This document shows, piece by piece, positions 1 to 5,833 of a stretch of 6,792 nucleotides of DNA. The stretch comes from Acidobacteriota bacterium (GTDB taxonomy: Bacteria; Acidobacteriota; Terriglobia; Terriglobales; Acidobacteriaceae): assembly GCA_021780095.1 (NCBI GenBank), contig JAJXZK010000374.1:1-6792 (forward strand). The letters run 5' to 3'. Below the pieces are notes generated by a model. It saw only the letters and a program-made list of their open reading frames with translations. It was not told the origin of the DNA and ran no database searches. The first letter of the stretch is position 1. Each line of letters begins with the position of its first letter. Both the position numbers and the translations under genes were made by a program.

Positions 1-87
1 TCATTCTCCGCCGCGCTCTGATTGTCCCATGTTTCTTCGCTCCCGTTTCCCACAATTCCACACAACAGCGAGCGCAACTTCGCAGAG

Positions 88-1221
88 CTAACGCAGTTTC
101 AGCGTGGTCAACGCAAACAGGGCGAACACCAGGGCGGCAATCCAGAAACGAACAATCACTTTCGACTCCGACCATCCCATCAGCTCAAAGTGGTGATGGA
201 TGGGAGCCATTTTAAAGATGCGCTTTTTTCGCAGTTTATAACTTCCAACCTGCAACATGACGCTGAGCGCTTCCAGAACGAACACACCGCCGATGAATGG
301 CAGCAGCAGCTCCTGCTTGATAATGACGGCCACGGTGCCAATGGCGCCGCCCAGGGCGAGCGATCCAACGTCGCCCATAAAAACCTCTGCCGGGTGGGCG
401 TTGTACCACAGGAAGCCGATGCTGGCCCCGACCATCGACCCGCAGAAAACGGTCAGCTCAGAAACCAGCGGCATACGCTGCAGGCCAAGGTAGTCGGCGA
501 ACACCACGTTGCCGCTGACGTAGGTCAACGCGGCCAACGCGCCTGCGGCGATGATGGCGCAGCCGATGGCCAAGCCATCCAGACCGTCGGTCAGGTTGAC
601 CGCGTTACTGGAGCCAACCAGCACCAGCACGGTGAACAGGACAAACAGGAGAAATGCCAGTGGTCCCAGGTGCGGCACATGGTGAATGGAATGGAGCACC
701 AGGTCCGGCCGGAAACGCTTGAGGAACGGTACCACAAGGCGAGTGGAGTATTCCCCCTTACTGCGCAGCAACAGAAGAAAAACGGCGATCAGCGAAGCGA
801 TTCCAATCTGCGCGGTGAATTTGACGCGCGCGGTCAGCCCCAGGTTCCGCCGGTGCACCACCTTCAGATAATCGTCGGCAAAACCTATGCTGCCGAAACC
901 AACCAGAGCCAGAATCGCCAGCCAAACCAGCGGATTCGATAGATCGCTCCACAATAATGTAGGCACCAGAATTGCAACGCATATGAGCAACCCGCCCATG
1001 GTTGGAGTGCCGGCTTTTTTCTGGTGATCCTTGGGGCCGTCCTCACGGATGTATTGGCCGATTTGAAATTCGCGCAGCTTTTCAATCAGGTAGGGGCCGA
1101 TCAACAGGCCGATCAGGAGCGCTGTGAGGGTGGCAAACGCAGTGCGGATCGTCAGGTAGCGAAAGACGCGGAACGCGTGGATGTAGACGAATAACTTCTG
1201 GTAAAGAAGCCAGTAGAGCAA
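88..1221 (-). CDS. mraY: Phospho-N-acetylmuramoyl-pentapeptide transferase (MraY)
   Basis: MraY transfers phospho-MurNAc-pentapeptide from UDP to undecaprenyl phosphate on the cytoplasmic face of the inner membrane, making lipid I. The 377-residue protein is very hydrophobic, as expected for a transferase with about ten membrane helices, and has the family's motifs in order: DGPKDHQKKAGTPTMGG (61-77), the aspartate pair D116-D117, NAVNLTDGLDGLA (206-218), the block around FMGDVGSLALGG (281-292) with catalytic D284, and the PIHHHFE histidine motif (340-346). No key residue is missing. The start is a TTG, supported by GGAGG just upstream and by the family-like N-terminus MLYWLLYQ; no nearby ATG fits. 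The stop is TAG. It lies on the same strand as the upstream VWFA-domain gene but about 390 bases away, so it probably has its own promoter. A long open frame on the opposite strand is a coding shadow. Assignment is essentially certain from the motifs. Confidence 0.98.
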   Translation of the reverse strand: MLYWLLYQKLFVYIHAFRVFRYLTIRTAFATLTALLIGLLIGPYLIEKLREFQIGQYIREDGPKDHQKKAGTPTMGGLLICVAILVPTLLWSDLSNPLVWLAILALVGFGSIGFADDYLKVVHRRNLGLTARVKFTAQIGIASLIAVFLLLLRSKGEYSTRLVVPFLKRFRPDLVLHSIHHVPHLGPLAFLLFVLFTVLVLVGSSNAVNLTDGLDGLAIGCAIIAAGALAALTYVSGNVVFADYLGLQRMPLVSELTVFCGSMVGASIGFLWYNAHPAEVFMGDVGSLALGGAIGTVAVIIKQELLLPFIGGVFVLEALSVMLQVGSYKLRKKRIFKMAPIHHHFELMGWSESKVIVRFWIAALVFALFALTTLKLR

Positions 1222-1225
1222 ATGA

Positions 1226-1230
1226 CCTCC
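1226..1230 (-). promoter_or_regulatory. Ribosome binding site of mraY (fixes a TTG start)
   Basis: The minus strand reads GGAGG, then TCAT, then the TTG start codon. This is a strong Shine-Dalgarno core with a short 4-base spacer. It selects TTG at 1221 as the start, since no in-frame ATG lies between it and the conserved N-terminus. Confidence 0.75.
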
Positions 1231-1416
1231 GCGCTGCCGCGATTGCTGGACGTAATTTTGTAGAGCGCTTGTCTCAGGCTATCGTAATCGCTGGCGCGAC
1301 TCCAGCGCGGCGGCGAGGGGAAAGATTGTGCAGGTTTGTTCCAGGGCAGGCAACGTCGGAGAAAATTTGGAAGTGGCCTGTTGGCGTGGACTTTTGTGAT
1401 GCGGGCTGCGTTTCAT

Positions 1417-1441
1417 CCCACCCTAGCTTCGCTAGGATGGG
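1417..1441. repeat. Short intergenic hairpin repeat (REP-like)
   Basis: The left arm CCCACCCTAGC and right arm GCTAGGATGGG pair over 11 positions with one C/A mismatch around a TTC loop. The flanks CAT and GCACCC resemble the common CATCCCACCC...GATGGGGCACCC intergenic element that I recall from Terriglobia genomes; that match is from memory. There is no T-run on either side, so it does not look like an intrinsic terminator. Confidence 0.55.
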
Positions 1442-1503
1442 GCACCCGGCTCCCACTTGCTGACCACGCTCGGCGTCACATTCAGATATCCACGCCCGCG
1501 GCC

Positions 1504-1536
1504 CTTCACGTCACTGCGCTTCGTTCAGGGCGACAA
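1504..1536. repeat. Second probable dispersed intergenic repeat
   Basis: The plus strand reads CTTCACGTCACTGCGCTTCG followed by TTCAGGGCGACAA. On the other strand this is TTGTCGCCCTGAACGAAGCG and onwards, which resembles the dispersed GTCATCCTGAGCGAAGCG-type intergenic repeats I recall from Acidobacteria and other soil bacteria. The flanking 1537-1600 may belong to the same unit, but I cannot set its limits from one copy. Confidence 0.4.
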
Positions 1537-1611
1537 GTCTATGCAGCCCCGCTCAAGCCAAGGGACTGTCAAGTTCCGCGAGATCCTTTCAGGCCGCACA
1601 AACAGGGCGAC

Positions 1612-2667
1612 TTACGGACGAGTGGTCGGCGCGGAAGGAGCGGTACCTAGCTGGGGTTTGGGATTAGCGAAGTAGCCGGCGCGGGTGCGGACGGACAGGT
1701 TGCCTTGCCCTTTGGCTTTGACCTCGACGCGGATGGCGCGATAGCCGCCCTGGCTGATGGGTTGGGTCGGGTGATATCCCAGAACATATTGATGGCGGAT
1801 ATCCTGGGCGACTTCGGCGGCGATGGTGTCGACCTGATCGAGCGACTTGGGAAAGAAGGCGATGCCGCCGGTATCGTCACTGAGCGACTGCAGCGCTTTT
1901 CTGGCTCGGCGACTCTGACCATGGTCCGACTCAGCGTAGAGCAAGCCGATCGAGTAGACGATGGGGCCATTCAGGTCCTGAATGCGGCGAACGGTTTCTG
2001 CCAGGGTGGCGCTGGAACTGTTGTCCTCGCCATCGGTAATGATCAGAATGACCTGCTTGGGGTGCTTGGCTCGTTTCGCCAGATGATCGGCGGCGGCGAT
2101 GACCGCATCGTACAGCGCGGTGCCGCCTTGGGAATCAATGTGGGACAGCCCTTGCCGCAGGAGATTGATATCTGAGGTGAAATCCTGATCGAGAAAAGCC
2201 TCATCGGAGAAGTTCACGATGAAGGCCTCGTCCTGGGGATTGGAAGCCTGAATCAGATCGATGGCGGCGCGATTCACTGCTGCGCGTTTTTGCGCCATGG
2301 AACCGGAGTTGTCGACCAGGATGGCCAGCGAGACTGGAACATCTTCCTGGCCGAAGGCGGAAATTGTCTGTGGAACGTTGTTTTCGTAGACGGTGAAGTC
2401 CTGTTTTTGCAGGCTGGTCACCAGACGCTGATGGCTGTCGACGACGGTAGCGTAGAGCACCACCTCGCTGACAGAAGTTTTGAAGGTGAAAGGCTGGTTC
2501 TGTGCAGGGTGGGCCGCTGCCTGGGGCGCCGCGGCGGGATTGGTGGCGTTTTGCGCGGAACTGTTGGCGGCCTGCTGAGAAGTAGCGGGCGAGATGCCAA
2601 GCGACAGGAGAGCGCCGATGGCCAGTAGCAGTGCAAGGTAGAACGGCTTGGTATTGCGAACCGGCAT
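1612..2667 (-). CDS. Secreted VWFA-related acidobacterial domain protein
   Basis: This is a probable exported protein of the VWFA-related family (TIGR03436) expanded in Acidobacteria. From the chosen ATG it has 351 residues. There is a signal peptide (hydrophobic core about 9-25, likely cleavage near 30), then an Ala/Gln/Asn-rich linker to about 58. A beta-rich region (62-107) precedes the VWFA domain (about 111-290). The metal-binding MIDAS site looks intact: D119-x-S121-x-S123 in DNSGS, T183 in GGTALYDA, D212 in TDGEDN. The C-terminal signature HQYVLGYHP...RTRAGYF (292-333) is typical of the family. Such domains usually bind proteins through a metal ion; the ligand and role here are unknown. 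I chose ATG at 2667 because GGGGGA lies 5 bases upstream on that strand; a TTG at 2679 would add four residues. A possible promoter lies at 2780-2808. It is upstream of mraY on the same strand, but the wide gap argues against cotranslation. Confidence 0.9.
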   Translation of the reverse strand: MPVRNTKPFYLALLLAIGALLSLGISPATSQQAANSSAQNATNPAAAPQAAAHPAQNQPFTFKTSVSEVVLYATVVDSHQRLVTSLQKQDFTVYENNVPQTISAFGQEDVPVSLAILVDNSGSMAQKRAAVNRAAIDLIQASNPQDEAFIVNFSDEAFLDQDFTSDINLLRQGLSHIDSQGGTALYDAVIAAADHLAKRAKHPKQVILIITDGEDNSSSATLAETVRRIQDLNGPIVYSIGLLYAESDHGQSRRARKALQSLSDDTGGIAFFPKSLDQVDTIAAEVAQDIRHQYVLGYHPTQPISQGGYRAIRVEVKAKGQGNLSVRTRAGYFANPKPQLGTAPSAPTTRP

Positions 2668-2974
2668 ACGATCCCCCAATGCAAAGAAGCTGCCACCGAT
2701 GGCCTACAGCATCGTAGGATGCACTGCAAGAAGGTCTTGCGGTGCGTGCTCTGATTCCGCTCGCAAGCCCTCTTCCACCATAGTCTTATGTCTGCGCTCC
2801 GGCGGCAAGCGATGGGCGGGGCCGGGTTCCTCTTTCTTTTCGCGCGCTCGGTGGCCTGTTCCACAAGGAGGCAACACCGCTGCGATAGAATCGGGAATAA
2901 CAGAGTCGCACATCATCCGCTCGCAGCAGCGAGTTGGTCGCCACGGCGACAATTGACAGGAGTTCGCCCTTACC
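2668..2974. other. Divergent intergenic region
   Basis: This region of about 307 bases separates the leftward VWFA gene from the rightward DUF1015 gene and should hold promoters for both. It contains small inverted repeats: CCTAC...GTAGG (2703-2717) and GCATC...GATGC (2709-2722), which overlap and exclude each other, and GCAAGA-AGG-TCTTGC (2726-2740), a perfect 6-base stem. All would lie in the leader of the VWFA transcript. On the plus strand a TAGAAT (2886-2891) could be a -10 element for the DUF1015 gene, but no matching -35 is visible. Small open frames here show no family resemblance. Confidence 0.5.
2780..2808 (-). promoter_or_regulatory. Possible promoter for the VWFA-domain gene
   Basis: On the minus strand TTGCCG (2808-2803) and GACTAT (2785-2780) are spaced by 17 bases. 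They match the sigma-70 consensus at 4 of 6 and 3 of 6 positions. The leader to the ATG at 2667 would be about 105 bases and contain the small hairpins at 2703-2740. The match is weak and could be chance. Confidence 0.25.
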
Positions 2975-4312
2975 ATGGCTCGCATTTATCCTTTTCGCGC
3001 TTTTCGCTACAACCCCGGACTGGTCCACGCAGAAGACGTGGTCACCCAACCGTACGACAAAATTTCGCCTGCCATGCAGCAGTCGTATTACCAGCGCAGC
3101 CCGTACAACCTGGTGCGCGTGATCCTGGGACTGCCGGAGTTGTTCGATTCGGAAGAAAACAATGTTTATACCCGAGCCGCTGAGAATGTGACGGAGTGGC
3201 GCAAAGAAGGCGTACTGAGCCAGGACAATGAAGCGGCAATTTATGCCTATAGCCAACGCTATGAAGTTCCGGGCGCGCCGGGAACGACGGAAGAGCGGCG
3301 AGGTTTTATCGCCCTGGGCGAACTGGTCGACTACAGCCAGGGAATTGTTTTTCGGCATGAGCGGACATTGGCGAAGCCGAAGTCTGATCGCTTGAATCTG
3401 CTGCGGGCGACACGGGCGCATTTTGGCCAGATTTTCATGCTTTATTCCGATCCAGGACTGACGGCGGAACAGCTTTTGTTCGCCAATCCGCCAACTCCGG
3501 ACATTGAAGTGACGGATGAATACGGCGTGCTGCATCGTGTCTGGAAAGTATCGGAGCCGAGCAAGATCAACCTGCTGCTGAGCGCCATGCAGAACAAGAA
3601 ACTGATTATTGCGGATGGCCATCATCGCTATGAAACTGCGCTGAACTACAGTCGCGAGCGTGCCTCGCAGGCAGCCAGCGCGCCGACGGAGCGTCCGGCA
3701 GGAAACCTGCCGCAGCCGCCGTATCCAGAGGCCGCCGCCATGATGACGTTCGTGAACATGGATGCCAAGGGCCTCACGATTCTGCCCACACACCGTGTGG
3801 TCCATGGGTTGAAGGATTTTGATACTGCGAAGTTTCTGAAGCGGGCGGCGGAGTATTTCGATGTGCGCCCGTTATCGCCTACCCTGGATGTTCCCGAGAT
3901 TCTGGGTCAGCTAGCCGATGCGGGCAAAGCCGGCACCAGCTTTGTAGCGGTGACGCGAACCGGCAATCATTTGCTGACCGCAAAGAAAGCGGCCATTGAA
4001 GCTCGTCTAACGGATCAGCCTGAGCGCCAAAGACGCCTGGACGTGGTGCAGTTGCACTCGATCGTGCTGGAGGATGTGCTTGGAATTTCTGCGCAGGCAG
4101 TGCTGGATCAAACGAACTTGCGCTATGTGCGCGAGGCCAGCGACGCCATGCAGCAGGTACGCGCGGGAGATGCAGACGTTGCATTCCTGATGAACCCGGT
4201 GACTCTTGACCAGTTGCGGGAAGTGGCATTCGCAGGGGATGTGATGCCGCAGAAGTCAACCGACTTTTATCCAAAACTGTTGAGCGGTCTGACCATCTAT
4301 GCGTTGGATTAG
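2975..4312 (+). CDS. DUF1015 family protein, function unknown
   Basis: This 445-residue protein lacks a signal peptide or membrane segments and is probably cytoplasmic. It has the usual DUF1015 (PF06245) blocks: the N-terminal IYPFRAFRY and QPYDKIS (25-31), RHERTL (127-132), ADGHHRYETALNY (213-225), ILPTHR (269-274) and the C-terminal MPQKSTDFYPK (424-434). The length is normal. The ADGHHR motif resembles the DGHHR-type phosphate-binding motif of ParB/sulfiredoxin-fold proteins, so a nucleotide- or phosphate-linked activity is a reasonable guess, but I know of no settled role. Residues about 230-252 form a Pro/Ala-rich insert encoded partly by a 7-base palindrome. The ATG follows AGGAG with a rather long 12-base spacer; the conserved N-terminus supports this start. 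It is the first gene of a tight rightward group, with the amidase beginning at or within its last codons. Family assignment is firm; function is open. Confidence 0.93.
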   Translation: MARIYPFRAFRYNPGLVHAEDVVTQPYDKISPAMQQSYYQRSPYNLVRVILGLPELFDSEENNVYTRAAENVTEWRKEGVLSQDNEAAIYAYSQRYEVPGAPGTTEERRGFIALGELVDYSQGIVFRHERTLAKPKSDRLNLLRATRAHFGQIFMLYSDPGLTAEQLLFANPPTPDIEVTDEYGVLHRVWKVSEPSKINLLLSAMQNKKLIIADGHHRYETALNYSRERASQAASAPTERPAGNLPQPPYPEAAAMMTFVNMDAKGLTILPTHRVVHGLKDFDTAKFLKRAAEYFDVRPLSPTLDVPEILGQLADAGKAGTSFVAVTRTGNHLLTAKKAAIEARLTDQPERQRRLDVVQLHSIVLEDVLGISAQAVLDQTNLRYVREASDAMQQVRAGDADVAFLMNPVTLDQLREVAFAGDVMPQKSTDFYPKLLSGLTIYALD

Positions 4313-4337
4313 CGGGCGAAAGACAGCAATAAAACGG

Positions 4338-5162
4338 ATGACACAAGGACGGCGGCAACCGCGACGCGGCGGTTGGGTTGGACTATCCAGTTTAGTAGGG
4401 ATCGGAATTGTGTGTTGTTGTGCGGGGATAGCGCACGCACAGCAGTCGCGACAGCAAAGCACACAGACCACGGGCGCCCCACCTTCGTCTACCACATCGC
4501 AGACGCTGTCGAAGACAATACCGGCCCCGGCGAATATCCCGGCCGCGACACAGCCGCGACCGACGGAACTGCGCTTTCTTGTGCTGCTGGATCCTGCGCA
4601 CGGCGGCGCCGACGCGGGCGCGATGCTGGATGCTGCAACCCCGGAAAAAACCTATGCGCTGGCGCTTGCCATGCAATTGCGGGCGGCGTTGAATGCTCGC
4701 GGAATCCGATCCGTCCTGACTCGCACTTCGGACGTTGCGCTTGACAGCGACGCGCGCGCCACGATTGCCAACCACTCTCGCGCCTCTGCCTGCATTTCGC
4801 TGCACGCAACTTCGACAGGAAACGGCGTACACCTGTTTACGTCTTCTTTGCCCGCGGTGGCGGAATCCGATCCACGTCGCGCCTTCTTGCCCTGGCAAAC
4901 AGCGCAGGCGGCGTACGAAACCCCGAGTTTGCGGCTCGAGTCGGACGTCGACGCCGCCATGACACAGCAACACATCCCGGTACTCATCGCACGAACGTCG
5001 ATCCTGCCACTCGACAGCATGGCGTGTCCCGCGGTCGATATTGAGGTGGCTCCGCTAGATGTAAACACGCCGTTGAGTAACGCCGGCTATCGAAACAAAA
5101 TTCTGGATGCGCTGGATGCCGCGGTGGTCGCGTGGCGCAGTGACTGGAGGCAGCAGCCTTGA
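4338..5162 (+). CDS. Secreted N-acetylmuramoyl-L-alanine amidase (Amidase_3 type)
   Basis: This is a probable zinc amidase that cuts the bond between MurNAc and L-alanine in peptidoglycan outside the cytoplasm. From ATG 4338 it has 274 residues: a signal peptide (basic RRQPRR, hydrophobic core about 13-32, cleavage after AHA near 34), a Ser/Thr/Gln/Pro-rich linker to about 75, then the Amidase_3 fold. All four expected metal or catalytic residues are present: H88 in LLDPAHGG, E103 in TPEKTYAL, H156 in ISLHAT, and E236 in DIEVAPLD. The motifs are divergent: DPAHGG replaces the usual DPGHGG and SLHAT replaces SIHxN. An ATG at 4299 overlaps the DUF1015 stop by 14 bases and would add 13 residues. 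Neither start has a good ribosome binding site. I prefer 4338 because the other gives an unusually long n-region. The TGA stop overlaps the next gene's TTG. A triple Cys (CCC) in the signal core is not a lipobox. Confidence 0.85.
   Translation: MTQGRRQPRRGGWVGLSSLVGIGIVCCCAGIAHAQQSRQQSTQTTGAPPSSTTSQTLSKTIPAPANIPAATQPRPTELRFLVLLDPAHGGADAGAMLDAATPEKTYALALAMQLRAALNARGIRSVLTRTSDVALDSDARATIANHSRASACISLHATSTGNGVHLFTSSLPAVAESDPRRAFLPWQTAQAAYETPSLRLESDVDAAMTQQHIPVLIARTSILPLDSMACPAVDIEVAPLDVNTPLSNAGYRNKILDALDAAVVAWRSDWRQQP
5146..5150 (+). promoter_or_regulatory. Ribosome binding site of the GerMN gene (fixes a TTG start)
   Basis: GGAGG lies inside the end of the amidase gene, 8 bases before the TTG at 5159. 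The ideal spacing and the TTGA overlap with the amidase stop support TTG as the true start, and the frame gives a proper N-terminal membrane anchor from there. Confidence 0.75.
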
Positions 5163-5833
5163 TCCCGCGCTACCAAAAAGTGATCTTGTGGATGCTGCTG
5201 GTCAGCTCCGTGCTGATGGCTGCCTATCTGATTCGGATGCGCGGGCGGGCCCAGGATCGGCTGGCCGCAATTCCGGATTCCGCGCCGATGCCTGCACCGG
5301 TAGAGGCTGCGCCCGTGCAAGTGACCCTGATGTTCGCGAATGACGAGGATGGGTCGCTGGCTCCAGTGGAACAGCGGTTTGCGTTGCCGGCCGAGACCAC
5401 GACACGCGCACGAACGCTGCTCAACGATCTTTTTGTGGAGTACGCCAAGCGCGACTCGCCGCATCCGCTGGCGCCGGTCGGGGCGGTCGATGACGTGTTT
5501 CTATTGCCGGTTCCGGAATCGAATGCGGCCTATCCCCAACAGATGGCCGTCATCAACCTGGGCGGAAGTTTTGTGAACCACCATCCGTCGGGAATCCTTG
5601 TCGAGAACCTGACCTTGCTTTCCATCTTAGGAACGCTGCACGCGAACTTTCCGCAAATTGCCCAGGTACGATTTCTGGTCGAAGGACATCCGCGAGAAAC
5701 GCTGGCGGGGCACGCAGACCTGAGCCGAACGTATCTAACCGCGAACGATGTTCCGGGAGCGGCCGGCTCGGATGGGTCCGCCTCGCAAGAGGGGGAGCCG
5801 TCCGCGAAAGCACCTGCGAAGAGCCAACCATGA
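5159..5833 (+). CDS. Membrane-anchored GerMN-domain protein
   Basis: This 224-residue protein begins with a short basic stretch and one membrane segment (residues 8-25), followed by a Pro/Ala linker (about 36-52), a GerMN domain (about 53-190), and a low-complexity, probably disordered tail (196-224). Domain hallmarks are TLMFANDEDGSL (56-67), the helix after ETTTRARTLLNDLF (79-92), AVINLGGSFVNHHPSG (130-145), the helix with LLSILGTLHANFP (153-165), VRFLVEG (170-176) and ETLAGHADLSRTY (180-192). The domain is known from Bacillus GerM, needed for spore formation and germination, but it is widespread in non-sporulating bacteria, where its role is poorly defined. One N-terminal helix with a basic start suggests a periplasmic domain. 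The start is TTG with a strong GGAGG. The gene overlaps the amidase upstream (TTGA) and murI downstream (ATGA), so the three are probably translated together, which points to a role in peptidoglycan handling. Confidence 0.87.
   Translation: MIPRYQKVILWMLLVSSVLMAAYLIRMRGRAQDRLAAIPDSAPMPAPVEAAPVQVTLMFANDEDGSLAPVEQRFALPAETTTRARTLLNDLFVEYAKRDSPHPLAPVGAVDDVFLLPVPESNAAYPQQMAVINLGGSFVNHHPSGILVENLTLLSILGTLHANFPQIAQVRFLVEGHPRETLAGHADLSRTYLTANDVPGAAGSDGSASQEGEPSAKAPAKSQP

Larger units (their letters stand above)
1222..1611. other. Intergenic gap with repeat-like sequence, no credible gene
   Basis: This gap of about 390 bases lies between the VWFA-domain gene and mraY, both on the minus strand. The short open frames across it have no family resemblance, no convincing ribosome binding sites and no agreement on strand. 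It holds an inverted repeat at 1289-1307 (CGCTGG, 7-base loop, CCAGCG), a near-perfect hairpin at 1417-1441, and a second repeat-like stretch at 1504-1536. I see no intrinsic terminator with a T-run for the VWFA gene. I could not find a convincing -35/-10 pair for mraY, although its promoter is expected here. The TA-rich stretch at about 1250-1290 is the likeliest place. Confidence 0.6.

Noticed and set aside
22..942. Long plus-strand open frame (306 codons) antisense to mraY
   Set aside because: It is low-complexity and Gln/His/Arg-rich with no family resemblance, and it lies wholly over an mraY with all motifs intact. It is a codon-usage shadow.
1417..1441. Hairpin as an intrinsic terminator of the VWFA gene
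   Set aside because: No T-run follows on the minus strand, and the hairpin is about 170 bases beyond the stop codon.
114..1610. Identical 12-base words CAAACAGGGCGA at 114-125 and 1599-1610
   Set aside because: A single short match with one copy inside mraY is compatible with chance, and no shared flanks extend it.
1269..1675. Several small open frames in the gap upstream of mraY
   Set aside because: They are on conflicting strands and frames, and parts of their translations come from the repeat elements (for example SHPSFARMGHPAP). None has a convincing start signal.
2786..3805. Minus-strand open frame (339 codons) across the divergent region and the DUF1015 gene
   Set aside because: It overlaps a clear DUF1015 gene for most of its length and has no recognizable domain.
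4338..4440. Lipoprotein signal in the amidase because of the CCC in its signal sequence
   Set aside because: The residues before the cysteines (GIV) do not fit a lipobox, and a normal AHA cleavage site follows.
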